64,000 bases of DNA from Phytophthora quininea (lineage: Eukaryota; Oomycota; Peronosporomycetes; Peronosporales; Peronosporaceae): NCBI GenBank assembly GCA_011947345.1, contig JAAVTG010000697.1, positions 372,001 to 436,000 on the forward strand, read 5' to 3'. Every line of letters starts with the position of its first letter. Position 1 is the first letter of the stretch. Under the pieces are notes generated by a model. That model had not been told where the DNA came from and did not search any database. It worked only from the letters and a program-made list of their open reading frames with translations. Positions 43,711 through 55,894 of this stretch are shown piece after piece. The position numbers were made by a program, and so were the translations under genes.

Positions 43711-44959
43711 CTGACCCACTTGGGAGTATCATGTGTACAACACCAGGAAGTGTTAAAAGCCTAAGCGCTACCGCTGTGTCCACCGCAACAGCGGCTCCAT
43801 GGGCATTATCACCACTCGCAGCTACGCTAGTAAGCTCTGGAGAGCCCCACGCAATTCTCTCCTCTGCTAGAGGCACCCGTGGAGTGTCGCCACACGTGGT
43901 AGACCTCTTGAGAAGCAGCGAAGCTGCGCGCTGGCCTCCGTAAGGGCAGCAAGGCCCAGCGGATGCACAGCAGTGTGATCAAGCGAGCCAATAGCTTAGT
44001 GCGTGCACAGTGGCTCGTCGCGTTTGGTGGAGGTATATCACTCACTGGCGCGTGTAGATACAAAAACACGTAGGCTTACTTGTAAACGCTCGCAACTAAA
44101 CCGCCATGCAAGCGGCTTGCATGGGACTATCGAAGGAGCTGGGTCACAAGAGCAAGATCGTCGTGACGTCGCACCAACGCCAAAATAAAGTTGGTGCATG
44201 CTATTTTCCCGGCTACAGCGCCAACTATTAGCTATGTTTCCCTTGTAGATAAAGGCTTTGAAAAAGATAGGCACAATACAAACGAGAACATAGCCGCTCG
44301 AGAAATGTTGTTCAGTACCCCCGTGATATGGACGCATCCGGCCGTCATACCCGATAAAAACATATGACTGTTACTTGTTTCTTGAGCATTCAAGAAGGAT
44401 GTCGTTTGCTGAGGACACATGAGGACGAATCATCAAACCAATTCTGCGAAAACTAGTTTGTGCGAACCGAAGATTATTCTTGAACTAGTCATCGTACGCC
44501 GAATCCTGAAGGATGCGCTCAAAGCCATGTTCCAACTTTTGTTCCTGCATATTGCGGAAATGCGATATCCCTACTGCGGTCGCGACGACAGCAACGACTG
44601 AGGCAATACCTATTGGCTCATCTCGCGCTTTGCGAACTCTTTTCACAGCATTCTATGAAGAGCGCAAATCTCGCTAATGGAGATCTTTAGTGAGCCCACC
44701 AATCCGAATTTGTCGATTGTGGCGAGCAAAATATCAGCTGAAACCCACCGTGTGAGATCGCAATTCCCCACCAACCTGACAAGAATTTACGGTATGTGGG
44801 TAACATTTTACAGAAATTGCGGGTTGCGTAATTCGAGTCTTTGTTGCTCTAAATCATAGTGGGAGAGGTATGCACGCAAGGCGTGATGTCTTCACTTCTT
44901 CTCGCACCAGTCCAACAACTAAGAGTCTACTTTGTGTTAACTTCTTGCCGTCGTCTACT
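43711..44959. other. no gene recognised
   Basis: Short ORFs on both strands without family character, between the GC-rich tract and the Harbinger transposase. Confidence 0.35.
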
Positions 44960-46436
44960 ATGACTGCAGCTAGTGCCAGTGCTGATACTAACAACGCAAT
45001 AGTCCGTTTTATTAGGCAGATAACAAGAGGAATGCCCAGGCACCACAAGACTGCGTACTTACTTCAGCGTTCGTACAGATCGCTTCAGAGCGAAGCGAAT
45101 ATTGAGGCTGCTATCATTCGTGCCCACCTAGCACTAGAACTGGGCAACGACTTGGAGAGGCCGCGCCGGGTACCGTTTAATTTCAACACTCTCTCCTCCC
45201 AAATATGCAAGAAACGGTTTAGGTTTTCTAAAGAAGAGCTCATCGAGCTCGTTTGCTTGTTCGACCTGCAACGCATCACCACACGCGAGGGTACTACGGC
45301 GACTGGGGTTGAAGGTCTGTGCGTTTTGCTCGCCAAACTTGCGGCTCCATTAAGGTGGGAAGATTTACATCACGTTTTTTGGCTGGCGATCCGTCAGCGG
45401 TTTGTCAAACATTTTCATGTTCATTGAGTATCTCGATACGAAGCACGGCAAGGGTATTGAGTTCTGTCGGGACGCGGCGGCGGTGGCGGTGGTGAGGTAA
45501 GCGTTGGTGTGGATACTGTGGAGGGACGACGCAAATTGGAAACTGAACTATGTTTGTGATGTTCTCTTTGCTAGCTACGACACGCATGCCATGGAGGCGC
45601 TTCTTGGGCTTGTCCATGGTGGGTAAGTTTCTTTTTCTTTGCCTATACTAAACCTAAATATAAAATGTGTCCCTTTCCTTTGTTTTCCTAAGAGTTGCCG
45701 ATGAGTGCTCGGCACTCAAGTGGCGAGTGCCTGCCGTGCGCTCCTGGCCTCACAAGGCAGGCTGGCGCACGGCGGCCGTGGCACTTGGCCGCTGGCGTGC
45801 AGGTCAGCACGCCAGGAGGAAGTTGGCCCGGGCGTGCTGACCTGCACGCACCCGGCCTGACAAGTTCAACCACAGCTACTCAGCAGAGCATCTTGAAGAA
45901 TACGCAGATGTAATTTTATGTTTGGAGCTTCATCGATGGGACGCTTTGCGAAATATGCAGAGCGACACCACGAGATGTGATTCAGGATGGAAAATTGGGA
46001 AGCCAGCAATCGGTATACAGCGGACATCGCAGAAAGCACGCTCTGAAATACCAGTCGCTCATCACCACCGACGGTATGATCACCCATCTATTTGGCCCCT
46101 TTCCTGGTCGAAACCACGATACTAAATTGTTCCGTGAGTCTCAGTTAGCCGACAAAATCCGAGAAGATCCTCGTTTTTCAAGCTTCCGCATTTTTGGTGA
46201 TCAAGCAGATGGAGGTGAGGACAACAGTTGAATGGTCCTACGGTGAAGTGTGCAACTACTGGTTGGCTTTAGATGTCAAGCGCCAAGCCAGAACAGGTAC
46301 GCAACCTATCGGCCAAATGTACCGAGTGGGCGTGCTCCTGACAATCTGTCTGACATGTATTCGCGGCGGGAATAACGTCAGCAACTACTTCAAATTAGAC
46401 CCTCCAAGTCTATACGAGTATCTGCAAGTGAATTGA
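44960..46436 (+). pseudogene. PIF/Harbinger (DDE_Tnp_4) transposase, internally deleted and interrupted
   Basis: The N-terminal part (from MTAASASADTNNAIVRF) contains FRFSKEELIELVCLFDLQRI and GVEGLCVLLAKLAAPLRWED, typical of Harbinger transposases. After an interruption (about 45420-45920) come SFIDGTLCEICRA, SVYSGHRRKHALKYQSLITT, DGMITHLFGPFPGRNHDTKL and FRIFGD, then in another frame VRTTVEWSYGEVCNYWLALD and a C-terminus ending LYEYLQVN. The segment between GD and VRTTVEW (usually ~30 residues) is missing. It is not functional. Confidence 0.8.
45794..45848. repeat. perfect 19-bp hairpin
   Basis: Arms 45794-45812 and 45830-45848 (GCGTGCAGGTCAGCACGCC and its complement) enclose a 17-nt loop. 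It lies in GC-rich DNA that interrupts the Harbinger transposase. Confidence 0.85.
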
Positions 46437-46554
46437 TTTAACGCATTTGTATCTTACCCGTCAGCCCGTCAATATATCGTCATTCCTACCCAGCTTACTT
46501 CTTCGTCAACACAGCGCTAAATATTTTAGCGCAATCAAGTATCAGCACTCGATT

Positions 46555-47281
46555 ATGTATGTCCGTTTCCTCACGGGCAGCAGCACGACTTCTCTCCAGC
46601 TCGAGCAGCTCAGCATGCTATTGTTTTTGCCACAGCATTTTCTCCTCGACTTGCTACTTTCGCAGGGCAAGTTCGTCCCGAGCACGTTTTTCTAAACGTT
46701 GTGTTTCCGATTCAAACGCGGTAACTCTTTTGTTGTTGGCGTTTCTGCTGGCGTTTAGCATGTCGAGGCTGAATCACACGTTGTGACGGAGTCGCAGTTC
46801 GATGAGGTGTTTTGTCACTCTTTGAAGATGAACCATGAGCCTATAGGCTGTGCATCGCTCTGCGTTTGTTGCTCTCGGCGATGATTTCCGAGGCACACAG
46901 CTCGAAACGGGTGGATTGCTTTTTCTTGGCTGCGACTGCTTTTCGTTAAACAGCATGAGCTTCTTCGAGGTGGACGTACTGTTGAACGATTCCAGCTAGC
47001 GAATCGTAATGGCTCTGTTCATTTACAGCACCCAACGGCTCTTCAATGCCGCTGCCCACAGCCGAACGTAGCTCCCCCGCTTTCCAATTCTTCTGCAGCA
47101 GACGAAGACGATCTTGAACCTGCTTCGCATTTACTTGCACACGTATCGCCGATGACACATGTGCGGCAATGTCTTTCCACAGCTGACCTACTCCACCGTA
47201 CTCCACGCTAAACGGCTTGGTCGCAATAACTTCACGCATGAGCTCTTTGTCGTGGCTCTCTTTGAAGCGAAGGACGTCCAT
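46555..47281 (-). pseudogene. Myb/SANT-like DNA-binding protein of a Harbinger element
   Basis: RFKESHDKELMREVIATKPF, VGQLWKDIAAHVSS and VNAKQVQDRLRLLQKNWKAG form the SANT/Myb-like domain of the second protein of PIF/Harbinger elements, which binds DNA with the transposase. After a stop at 46946 other frames continue: QSTRFELCASEIIAESNKRR and a charged coiled coil (ESETQRLEKRARDELALRK) with in-frame stops. It is convergent with the transposase, as expected for a Harbinger pair. Confidence 0.6.
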
Positions 47282-48489
47282 CTTGTTATCAGTGAATCCC
47301 GAAGGATAAAGGCGGACTGTCGTTGAGGCAGCTTTTTACAGTTCACCTAAAATAGTTGGCTGACCTACTCGGTTCGCCGTCTGGCGAAAGCCACACGGTC
47401 AATCGTGTGAGTTTGTCGAAAGACCTCAAATATACATCAGTGTCGCGGATAGATCAGAGTCGTTTCTGTTCGTGCGGTTTTACAACAAACAATACCACCG
47501 ACGCCAATACGAGCAACCGCACTCTAAAAGATCTTCAGCTTCGTTGAAACTTGAGGGGGAAACTTGTGGGTAAGCGGTGATCTAATGAAGTTTGCCTCTT
47601 GCGTACATGTATTTCGCCGAGCAAAAACGCTCTTTGTGGCTTAAGAGTGACTCTTATCAGTTCTTTAGCCACATCCGCGGAGTTCTGTCTTGTTGACTTT
47701 GTCCAGCGCAACCGCCAGAGTTTAGGCGCAGCTTAGTCGGACCATCAACAATGTTGTGTAGTCAGGCACGGTGCGCACACAGACGTTGATCATGCTTAGG
47801 CCCACCGCTACGTCCTTCCAGTGACCGTTTTGTTGCCGATCGACTCGCACCAAGCAGCTACTTCGAGGTTAATGTCGTTGTGAGTTTTTTTTTCGTCTCT
47901 TCCTGTACACATCGTGCGCTCAATTCGCAAAGCCAGCAGACCGAAGGATGACAACCTCCCTCGCCATACTAACTAACAGCTAGTCGCAGTCTTCCCTCGG
48001 TGGCGCGAATGTGGCATAACAATCCGGTGACGCTAACACCTGATGATCCTCGATCGGATGGCTGATAAGGCTCACCTGATCGTCTTGGCCCAAGTTGCAG
48101 TGCAGCGAACGACTGTGCAGTAGCGGTGCGATTCATCGCGGCGTTCCTTGACAGGACGTTCCCACGCACGTTGCAGTTGTGGGTCTACTTCAAGCGCAAA
48201 TATCCACGCAGAGTCTAGCCGGACACCGGAATGGCCAATTGCGATGGTGCCATGCGCCGGAATGGCCGTCTGCGATGGTGCCGCGCGCCGACGCGAACCG
48301 CAGCACGTGACGTCGTTGAACCCCAAGCTCAGGAACAGGTCTGTCACACGTTTAACGCCTCTACTGCAACGTTCGCAATCGCGCGATCGCGGCTCCGTTA
48401 TCGCCAAAAGGGCTCGCCGTCAAGAAAAAGCAGTCTACTCTGACCAAATTTACACACTTTACCAACACTTCAGCTACTGGGCCGCTGCT
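47282..48489. other. no gene recognised
   Basis: Spacer between the Harbinger remnant and the zinc-finger gene. A T9 run at 47887-47895. Short ORFs at 47969-48443 on both strands look incidental. Confidence 0.4.
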
Positions 48490-49389
48490 TTAGACGTCTT
48501 TGGTGAGCTCGAACTCGATCACCTCGTCCAGCACGCTCATGCTACAGCGACTGATGTCTGCCGCCGCGGTGGGGTCGGTCACCGGGTGGTGGTGGTGACA
48601 ATGCTGATCTACTATCATGGCGACGCTCTGCGGCGTCGAGGCCATGGGCATGACTAGACCCGTTGCTTGGAAAGTCGAGAGCTCCTCGTGGAACGCCAGC
48701 TCGACCGCGTCGGGCGAGAACGCTAGCGAGACGGGCTCCATCTTGGGCGCGATCTCGGTGGTCGCCGGCAGTAACGCCGGCGACACCATCTCCATGGGAG
48801 GCGATGGCCGATGGTCGGGAAGGACGTTCATGTGGTGGTGGGCGTACTGGTAGGACGGGAAGGCCGACTGGGTGAGCTCCGGGTGGCGGTTCTTGATGTG
48901 GCGCGTGAGGTTGCCGGCGGTGCTAAAGGTCTTGGTGCAGCCGGGCACGCGGCACGAGTGGGTCCTCCTGCCCATGTGGATCTTGGTGTGGTGATCGAGC
49001 TTCTCCTGGCTCGGGAAGGACCGCTTGCAGCCGTTGATGTCGCACTCGAACGGCTTGAGCGACGCATGCAGGCGCTTGTGGCGCGCCAGGTTGCCCGACG
49101 TGCTGAACCGCCGGCTGCACTCGGCCAGCGGGCACACATACGGCTTCTCGCCCGTGTGGGTCTTCATGTGCTCGCTGAGCGTGAACTTGCGGTTGAAGCG
49201 GCGTCCGCAGCCGGGCTCCTCGCACAGGAACGGCCGGTCCTTGGGCGTCGCGGCGGCGGCGGCAGGGGACTGCTGGCCGTCGCTACCGGAGCTGTACGGG
49301 TGGAAGAACAGCCCGCTGGCCCCGGACACACTGCTGCTGCTGCTGCTGGTAGTGGTCGGCGAGAACGGCTGAGACAGAAGCGACATCAT
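48490..49389 (-). CDS. C2H2 zinc-finger transcription factor, four fingers
   Basis: An intact 299-residue protein starting MMSLLSQPFSP. A Ser/Thr-rich N-terminus is followed by four tandem C2H2 fingers: FLCEEPGCGRRFNRKFTLSE (H-x3-H), YVCPLAECSRRFSTSGNLAR, FECDINGCKRSFPSQEKLDH and HSCRVPGCTKTFSTAGNLTR. The first linker is the canonical THTGEKPY. This resembles TFIIIA/Krueppel-type fungal and oomycete regulators. The C-terminal half is Pro/Ala/His-rich and ends in an acidic helix (DEVIEFELTKDV) that could act in activation. The frame extends upstream but without ATG, so 49389 is the start. It is the only intact gene between 24 and 52 kb. Confidence 0.9.
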   Translation of the reverse strand: MMSLLSQPFSPTTTSSSSSSVSGASGLFFHPYSSGSDGQQSPAAAAATPKDRPFLCEEPGCGRRFNRKFTLSEHMKTHTGEKPYVCPLAECSRRFSTSGNLARHKRLHASLKPFECDINGCKRSFPSQEKLDHHTKIHMGRRTHSCRVPGCTKTFSTAGNLTRHIKNRHPELTQSAFPSYQYAHHHMNVLPDHRPSPPMEMVSPALLPATTEIAPKMEPVSLAFSPDAVELAFHEELSTFQATGLVMPMASTPQSVAMIVDQHCHHHHPVTDPTAAADISRCSMSVLDEVIEFELTKDV

Positions 49390-49767
49390 GTTGAGTCGAG
49401 CTTTTCTGCCAGGTCGATCCACGCGGCAGGCGGCCAATTGAAGAGTGAGCAGGATGGCCGCAGCTGGCAGTGCAATGCGTCAAGTCCACTTTGATTCCAT
49501 TCGTCTCCAGCCCCCGCTTGCGGGCTGCAGACAGAGGGTGCATCACGGCCGAAATGGACCGGCCACGAAGCTCCGGATCTCGCCTCTGCACGAGCAGAGC
49601 CCGTGGCCGAAATACCCAGGCATGCTCTATCGGGGCATTATGCACATAAAAGCCAAAAACCCTTTTGAAACTCTCCAGGAGTGCCCATTTTGCCGCTCGG
49701 ATTCTAGGCTGTTGAAGGAGTTCTCCAGCCAACATTTGCTGTTACCTACATACCGACACGTTGGGAG
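49390..49767. other. intergenic; promoter side of the zinc-finger gene
   Basis: No gene recognised; it should hold the zinc-finger gene's promoter. Confidence 0.35.
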
Positions 49768-50848
49768 TTGATACACGATGCATGCCACTTTCTGTTGAAG
49801 AACTACGTTCGTCTTGGGATTCTCCAAGACGAAAAGGCTAACACGAAATCGAGTGACGCATGGTGGTTGTGCCTATTTGTGGTCTGCAAGTTGACCGAGA
49901 AGATCCGCGCCTGCTTTCGCAAGCTGCAGTATAAAACGGTTACTATGCGCGAACAATACGCTGCTCTGAATGAACTCCACTTATCACTGGCGTTGAAATT
50001 TGAAAGCGAAATGACGAAGGTGAGCCAACTGTCGATTCACCAAAGGTCTCTGAGCATTAACCGTGATGCTGCCTTCACTCAAGAGACCTTTTCGACAAGA
50101 TTGCCACGGGACACCACAATGTTCATACATGCCGTCAAGGAGCTGAAGTGGGTTTCGCTGGCATGGCTCTGGACCAACCAAACATCCACGAGCATCAAGA
50201 CGGCGAAGAGACTTTGGAAGTTTCAGCGCATCTGGCGGACATGGTAGACGAAGATACCCCGAGTAGGATGAAGACATGCCACAACTCAATGAAGTAAATG
50301 AACCGACTGAATCCCAGCAATCAACGAGTCAGCAAGGCTTGGTGGAAGCTGTTACTACAGCTCGGACCGTGATGATCGACGGAATTACCGATATCAAGCT
50401 CGATATTGCAGCAGAAGCCCGCGATGCGCCTCCAACGAGGTCGATTGACATCGTGAAGTGTACGGATGGAGCGTTACGTCGTCTGCTGATCGCTTATTCA
50501 GCAAAATTGCAAGAACACCTAGGTGAATCGGCAACCGAGGAGATCTGGAGCCAGCGCAAGAACCTGATCCACGAATACAAGCTAAAGCGTGATGTTTGCA
50601 GAAAGGTGAAGGATCAAGGTGATCTGTCGCTTGAAGACGCGTGGGCTAAAGTCGAACCTTGTGGTGAATTTGGAGCGCTCATCGAATTTACTGTTGGTCT
50701 CGCAAGTATTGCTCCAGGAACCCATACTGTGGAAGGGGATTTCAGTACGCTAAACGGTGTAGCTGGTCCACCGGAGAACTGCAAGCGCGTCAATACTTCG
50801 AAGTCATGGAGCTGGCAGACAGATTGGAGTCAAGCAAGAAGGTTATAG
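49768..50848 (+). pseudogene. hAT-type transposase-like fragment
   Basis: Two frames: 49768-50247 (IHDACHFLLKNYVRLGIL...) and 50276-50848. The second ends with LEDAWAKVEPCGEFGALIEF, then GLASIAPGTHTVEGDFSTLN, which follows the hAT C-terminal dimerisation pattern in an oomycete-type variant. Stop codons and the lack of a catalytic core make it a remnant. Confidence 0.45.
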
Positions 50849-52376
50849 CACAACAGTGAGTTTCTGATCCAACAGAGCGTGCGTAGGCTAACCTCACGTA
50901 CATTTCCATGCGTAAGCTAGTGCCCTTTAGGGTTTTCTGGCAATTCAATACATTTCCTGTGCAATGCCCCTTTGAACTTTCCCAACTCTGCCCATTTTAC
51001 ATCAAATCCCATCGACTTTCAAAATGCCCTGTTTGAGCATGCCTGGAAATACCTTTTGCGCGACTAATAGACGGCGCGTCTCGACCAGGCAGGTTGAATG
51101 CCGCCAGCCCCCTCCTCGAGCGAGAGCGGCGGGTGGTCTTCGAGCGAGCGAGCGTGGCGACGGCCGCCCCCAGCCTGCCGCGCGCGCGGCCCAGGCGCAG
51201 TTTCCTCGGAGCAGACAGCGACTTACGTAGATCCAAGACCTGGCATCGAGGGGGAACCGTCTCGCAACATGGGAGCAACTCATCACCTGGGTCCAAATCG
51301 ATGCGGAGACTTTCCGGCTCGACCTCCTCAGGTCGTGCTGGTGTCAAGGCTTCGAGCGCTTGCCGACGTACACCAGCGAGCGACAACTCGGCGGGCGGCG
51401 GCCGCAGTGGCTGCGGCCGCGGCACTCTCGACGCTGTTCATCACGCTGCAGGGCACTCGGCGTGCGTGCGGGCTGCGTCGTGACGCCGTTAAACCGCAGC
51501 TTGAAGCTGGCGGCCAGCCGGAAGCAAGTCATACAACACGCGCAGCACGAGATCGGGCTCAAGGCCGGCACCATCAAGACGGGTGTCCTCTGCGGAGCGT
51601 CCTCGCCGCTGGCTACGGAGCTGCCCTCGAGATTGTCCCAAGCGGCTCCGAGTTGGCGAGAGCGCTGTTGGCTGCGACGCCGTTGACGCGGGGCGTGTAT
51701 CGGACCGGCAGCCTCTTCTCTGGTGGCGCAGGAACACCAAAATGCGGTCGAGATTGGGAATGGGGACACATCGCCTCCGGAATGGGGACAATTACGCCGA
51801 GCACGACAGATGCACATGTACCGGGTCAGCCCCGCAAGCAGCATCAATCCGCAGTCCACGCGCGATAGGTATATCCCCCCACACACACACCAGCGCCGAG
51901 GCCAAATGGCTAAGTCCCAGCACCTGCAACACACCTGCACCTGATTGCTGATTGCGCAAAGAATTTCGCCGTGCGCATTTCTGGTGACGTTGCCCGACGT
52001 CACACACAGCGCTTCCTGTGCTGCTGCAAGACGCGCTGCATGTAATAGCTGGCATCGGAAGCCTTCGTCGTCCGCATGCACGCCGAGTGAATACCGCCGC
52101 CGCTGCTGCTGCTGGATGAGCTTCCTGCTTCAGCCTGGTCACATGCGGGAGCAGTCCCCTCGACTCGTCTCGTGCGGGGCGACAGCTATGCTGTGCTGCA
52201 CTCGCTCGGTCTGTCTCCGCGGTTGGGTCGTCATCGGTGGAAAGCTGCTCAAGTCTCGGTCGACGGGTCTCTATCCTCGAACTGGAGCTGGTGCTCCATT
52301 CACAGCAAGTGCGCCGAGTTGATGCACGCAGTCTGACTCATTTCCAGAAAACGCGTCGTATTTCTAATTGGGGGAA
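50849..52376. other. no gene recognised
   Basis: GC-rich with long open frames on both strands (for example minus 52081-51344, plus 51098-51868), none with recognisable domains; such frames arise easily in this composition. The last ~200 bases should hold the epsilon-tubulin promoter. Confidence 0.35.
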
Positions 52377-54166
52377 ATGCCTCGCGAGCTCATCACGCTG
52401 CAGGTGGGGCAGTGCGGCAACCAGATCGGGCGGCAGTTCTGGCAGTTGGCGCTGGAGGAGCATGCCAAGGTGCGTGCGTAGTGCGTGCGTGGCTGCTGCC
52501 GAGCCGCGCTCCCAACCTCCTCGTACTAAAAGCCGTATCCCCGTAGCAATCCAAGCACCAGCGCTTCGACGAGAGCATGAGCAGCTTCTTCCGCAACGTC
52601 GACAGCCGCTACGCGCAGCCCGTGGACCTGCCGTTCGCCGGTGGCCAGGCTGCCGTCAAGGCACTCAAGGCGCGCGCCATCCTGGTGGACATGGAAGAAG
52701 GACCCGTGGCCGACACGCTGTCTGGGCCGCTCGGGGAGCTCTTTGACCAGCAGCAGCTGCTCACGGACGTGTCCGGCTCGGGCAACAATTGGTGCGGGAC
52801 CTCGGCAGCTTTCTGTAGACTGTGTTAGTGCGACTAAACGACGTGGTAAATGCTCCTTAGGGCTCATGGACATTGTCTCTATGGACCAAAGTACAAGGAC
52901 CAGCTGCAGGATAAACTGCATCGAGCTGTGGAGCTCTGCGACTCGCTGCAGTCGTTCTTCGTGATGCACTCAATGGGAGGCGGGACAGGTTCTGGGCTTG
53001 GGACGTACATCTTGGGGCTGCTGGAGGACCAGTACCCGGACGTCTACCGGTTCGCGACAGTAGTGTTCCCGTCGGAAGACGACGACGTCGTGACATCTCC
53101 GTACAACAGCATGCTAGCATTACGTGAGCTGACAGAGCATGCAGATTGCGTACTGCCGATTGAGAACGAGGCGCTAATGGACCTCTGCGTCAAGATTGAC
53201 AAAGGAGCTTCTTCCGGTGCAAGCATGCCATCATTGGTGAATGGATCTCCAGCGGACTCAGCTCATGTGGTGAACGGCTCGAGACTGACAGACAGTGTGG
53301 ACTTGCGGGAACTCGAATACCTCTACAAAAGTGGTAAAGGGCCGCCATCAGCGGCTACAAATCAAGCTAAGAAAGGAAGGAGCGCTGCTACATCCTCTCG
53401 CGCAGATACGCATAAGAAACCAAGCGCGTTTGGGGAAATGAACAATATTGTGGCACGGTTGCTAACCAACTTGACCAGCTCGATGCGCTTCGAAGGCACC
53501 TTGAACGTCGATTTGAACGAAATCACGACAAACTTGGTGCCGTTCCCGAAGCTCCACTTCTTGCTGTCGAGCATGAGTCCCGTGTTTGCTACGTCCGACC
53601 CACGACAGCAACCTCGTCGACTGAATCAAATGTTCGCAGAAGCATTTCAAAAGTAAGTCGGCAGGAGCTGCAAATGTCAGTGCGTTAATTAATTTTGTAG
53701 CGTATTTGACGACAGAGATCATCAGCTTATCCGAGCGAATCCCCGGGCAAGCGTGTACTTGGCATGCGGTCTGCTCATGCGCGGGAACGTAGAAGTATCG
53801 GATATCAATGCTAACATCCAGCGACTGCAGTCCGAAATGCGCATGATCCATTGGAACCAAGAGGGATTTAAAGTCGGCGTGTGTTCTGTTCCGCCTGTGG
53901 GGCAGAAGGCATCGTTGCTGTGTCTGTCGAACAACTGCTGCATCCGCGAAACTTTTGAGCGTTTGCACACACGTTTTCACAAGCTGTACAGCCGCAAGGC
54001 ACATATGCACCACTACACGGAGTTTATGGATGCCGGTATGCTGAATGAAGCGCAGGAGAATGCTCGATATCTCGTTGGCGAGTACGCGAAGCTAGAGAGA
54101 TACTCGGAGATGGTGGGGCCAACTATCACTTCAAACTCCAGGCGATTGCAACCGTGCTTCTGGTGA
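52377..54166 (+). CDS. TUBE1: epsilon-tubulin, four exons
   Basis: Exons 52377-52469, 52547-52791, 52861-53652 and 53701-54166; introns of 77, 69 and 48 nt, all GT-AG, two with clear branch sites (TACTAAA, GACTAAAC). The product is 531 residues. Tubulin marks: [15 protein letters not shown], the GTP-binding [16 protein letters not shown], and [13 protein letters not shown]. Epsilon-type marks: [33 protein letters not shown], and [20 protein letters not shown] across the second intron. Epsilon-tubulin is needed for centriole/basal-body triplet microtubules, in line with flagellate zoospores. A low-complexity insert of ~80 residues (about 53205-53430) replaces a normally shorter loop. Confidence 0.93.
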
Positions 54167-54449
54167 ACTATTGCCGGGCGGACAACTTGAGGGAGGTGGG
54201 CATCGGAATGGGTGCGATTTTTCCCGCCACTGGCCGTGGAATTTTGGACATATGCTAGCATGAGTTCGCTGGTGGCATCGTGTCGCTTCTTGCGGGCCCC
54301 ATTACCAAAGCAATGGACTCGACATCACAAAACTGCAGCCTGAGCTTGACGTTGATGTAGCCATTTCCTTGTTCGTACTTTATTGCGTCGAACGTGTAAA
54401 TACGCGATCCATTCGCCATTTTTCCACGTGGACTCGCGACGCAGGCCGG

Positions 54450-55735
54450 ATGATGCGTCGCAACCCGTTCCTACTGCTGCTAGCGCTTGCTGTACTGGTA
54501 TTCGCGGGCGACGCGACCGCGTTTGGCTTCAACTTTGGCTTCGACGGCGGTCAGCAGCACGCGCACACGCATGAACATGTCGACTTTTACGAGAGTACGT
54601 CATGAGCCCCAAATGGGCTAGCTATTGTATTGCTAATTGCGAGTGTTTGTTGCAGCGCTGGGGCTCACGATGGAGGCCACGGACGCCCAGATCAAGAAGG
54701 CCTACCGCAAGCTCAGTCTCAAGTATCACCCGGACAAGAACAAAGAGGACGAAGAGGCCCACGCTCGCTTCCACGAGATCTCGCGCGCCTACGAGGTGCT
54801 CTCGGACCCGCAGAAGCGTCAGGTGTACGACCTGGAGGGCTTCGAGGGTTTGGAGCGCGACGAGCAGTCGGCGGGGAGACCCGCCAGCCCTTTCGACGCT
54901 TTCTTTGGTGGAGGTGGCAAGCAGCGTGGCCCCGACGCGACTGTGGACATGCCCGTGACGCTGGAGGAGCTGTACAATGGCGCACAGAAGCAGGCCCAGT
55001 TCCAGCGCAACATTATCTGCCGCAAATGCCGCGGCACCGGCGCTAAGGGCGGCAAGACGACCACCTGCAAGACGTGTGGTGGCTCAGGCCACGTATTGGT
55101 GGAGCAGAAGATGGGGCCGGGCTTCACGGTGCAGATGCAGCAGCCGTGCCCCAAGTGTGGAGGACGCGGCAAGACGTTCAAGGAGGCGTGCCCGTTCTGC
55201 CATGGTAACAAAGTTGTCAAGGAGGACAAGGTGCTGACGGCGGAGATCGAGCGCGGCATGCCGTCTCAGCACCAAATCGTCTTTGAGCGAGAGAGTGAGC
55301 AGCGGCCCGGCATGGTGCCAGGCGACGTCATTTTCCGGTTGCACCAAGTGCCCCACGATCGCTTTCGGTACGCAATGGTGGTTCGGATTCGTCTCCACAT
55401 TGCTAACGTAGTTGCGTTATCTTTGTTTTTGTAGTCGAGCAGGCAACGACCTGAACTATGATCTCGAGATCTCGTTAGAGGAAGCCTTGCTGGGCTACAA
55501 GAAGCCGATGAAGCACCTGGATGACCGCAAGGTGATGTTGACGAATGCGAAGGTGACGACACCGTTTGAGGTTCGTACCGTTGGCGGCGAGGGTATGCCC
55601 GTGCACAACTACCCGTCGCAGCGTGGTGATCTGCACGTACACCACCAGATTCGCTTCCCCACGAAGCTGTCAGCTGAGCAGAAGGACCTTGTCAAGAAGC
55701 TGCTGCCCGACGACCCCATCTCGGCAGTGGCGTAG
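54450..55735 (+). CDS. secretory-pathway DnaJ (type I Hsp40, Scj1-like), three exons
   Basis: Exons 54450-54594, 54656-55367 and 55435-55735; introns of 61 and 67 nt; 385 residues. The signal peptide is [20 protein letters not shown]. The J domain begins [20 protein letters not shown] and has the HPD triad in LKYHPDKN. The Cys-rich region has four CxxCxGxG-type units ([31 protein letters not shown]), followed by the substrate-binding domains ([18 protein letters not shown]). Type I J proteins recruit Hsp70; the signal peptide puts this one in the ER with BiP. No KDEL-type tail is present (it ends DDPISAVA), so retention would depend on partners. Confidence 0.92.
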
Positions 55736-55894
55736 ACTTACGAGACAAGTCTGGTACACAAAACACCACGCTAGTTGTGCAAAGCATTTTTCAATATAAT
55801 TCGCGTTCCCACACACAACACGCTATCCGCCGCCATGAAGAGCAACTTTGGCTTCTGTGCTGCGAACTACTGATGCGCAGAGTCTGCAAGCGCT

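Noticed and set aside
51098..52081. Long ORFs on both strands (up to 256 residues)
   Set aside because: Overlapping open frames on opposite strands in GC-rich DNA, no domain, no splice logic; likely chance.
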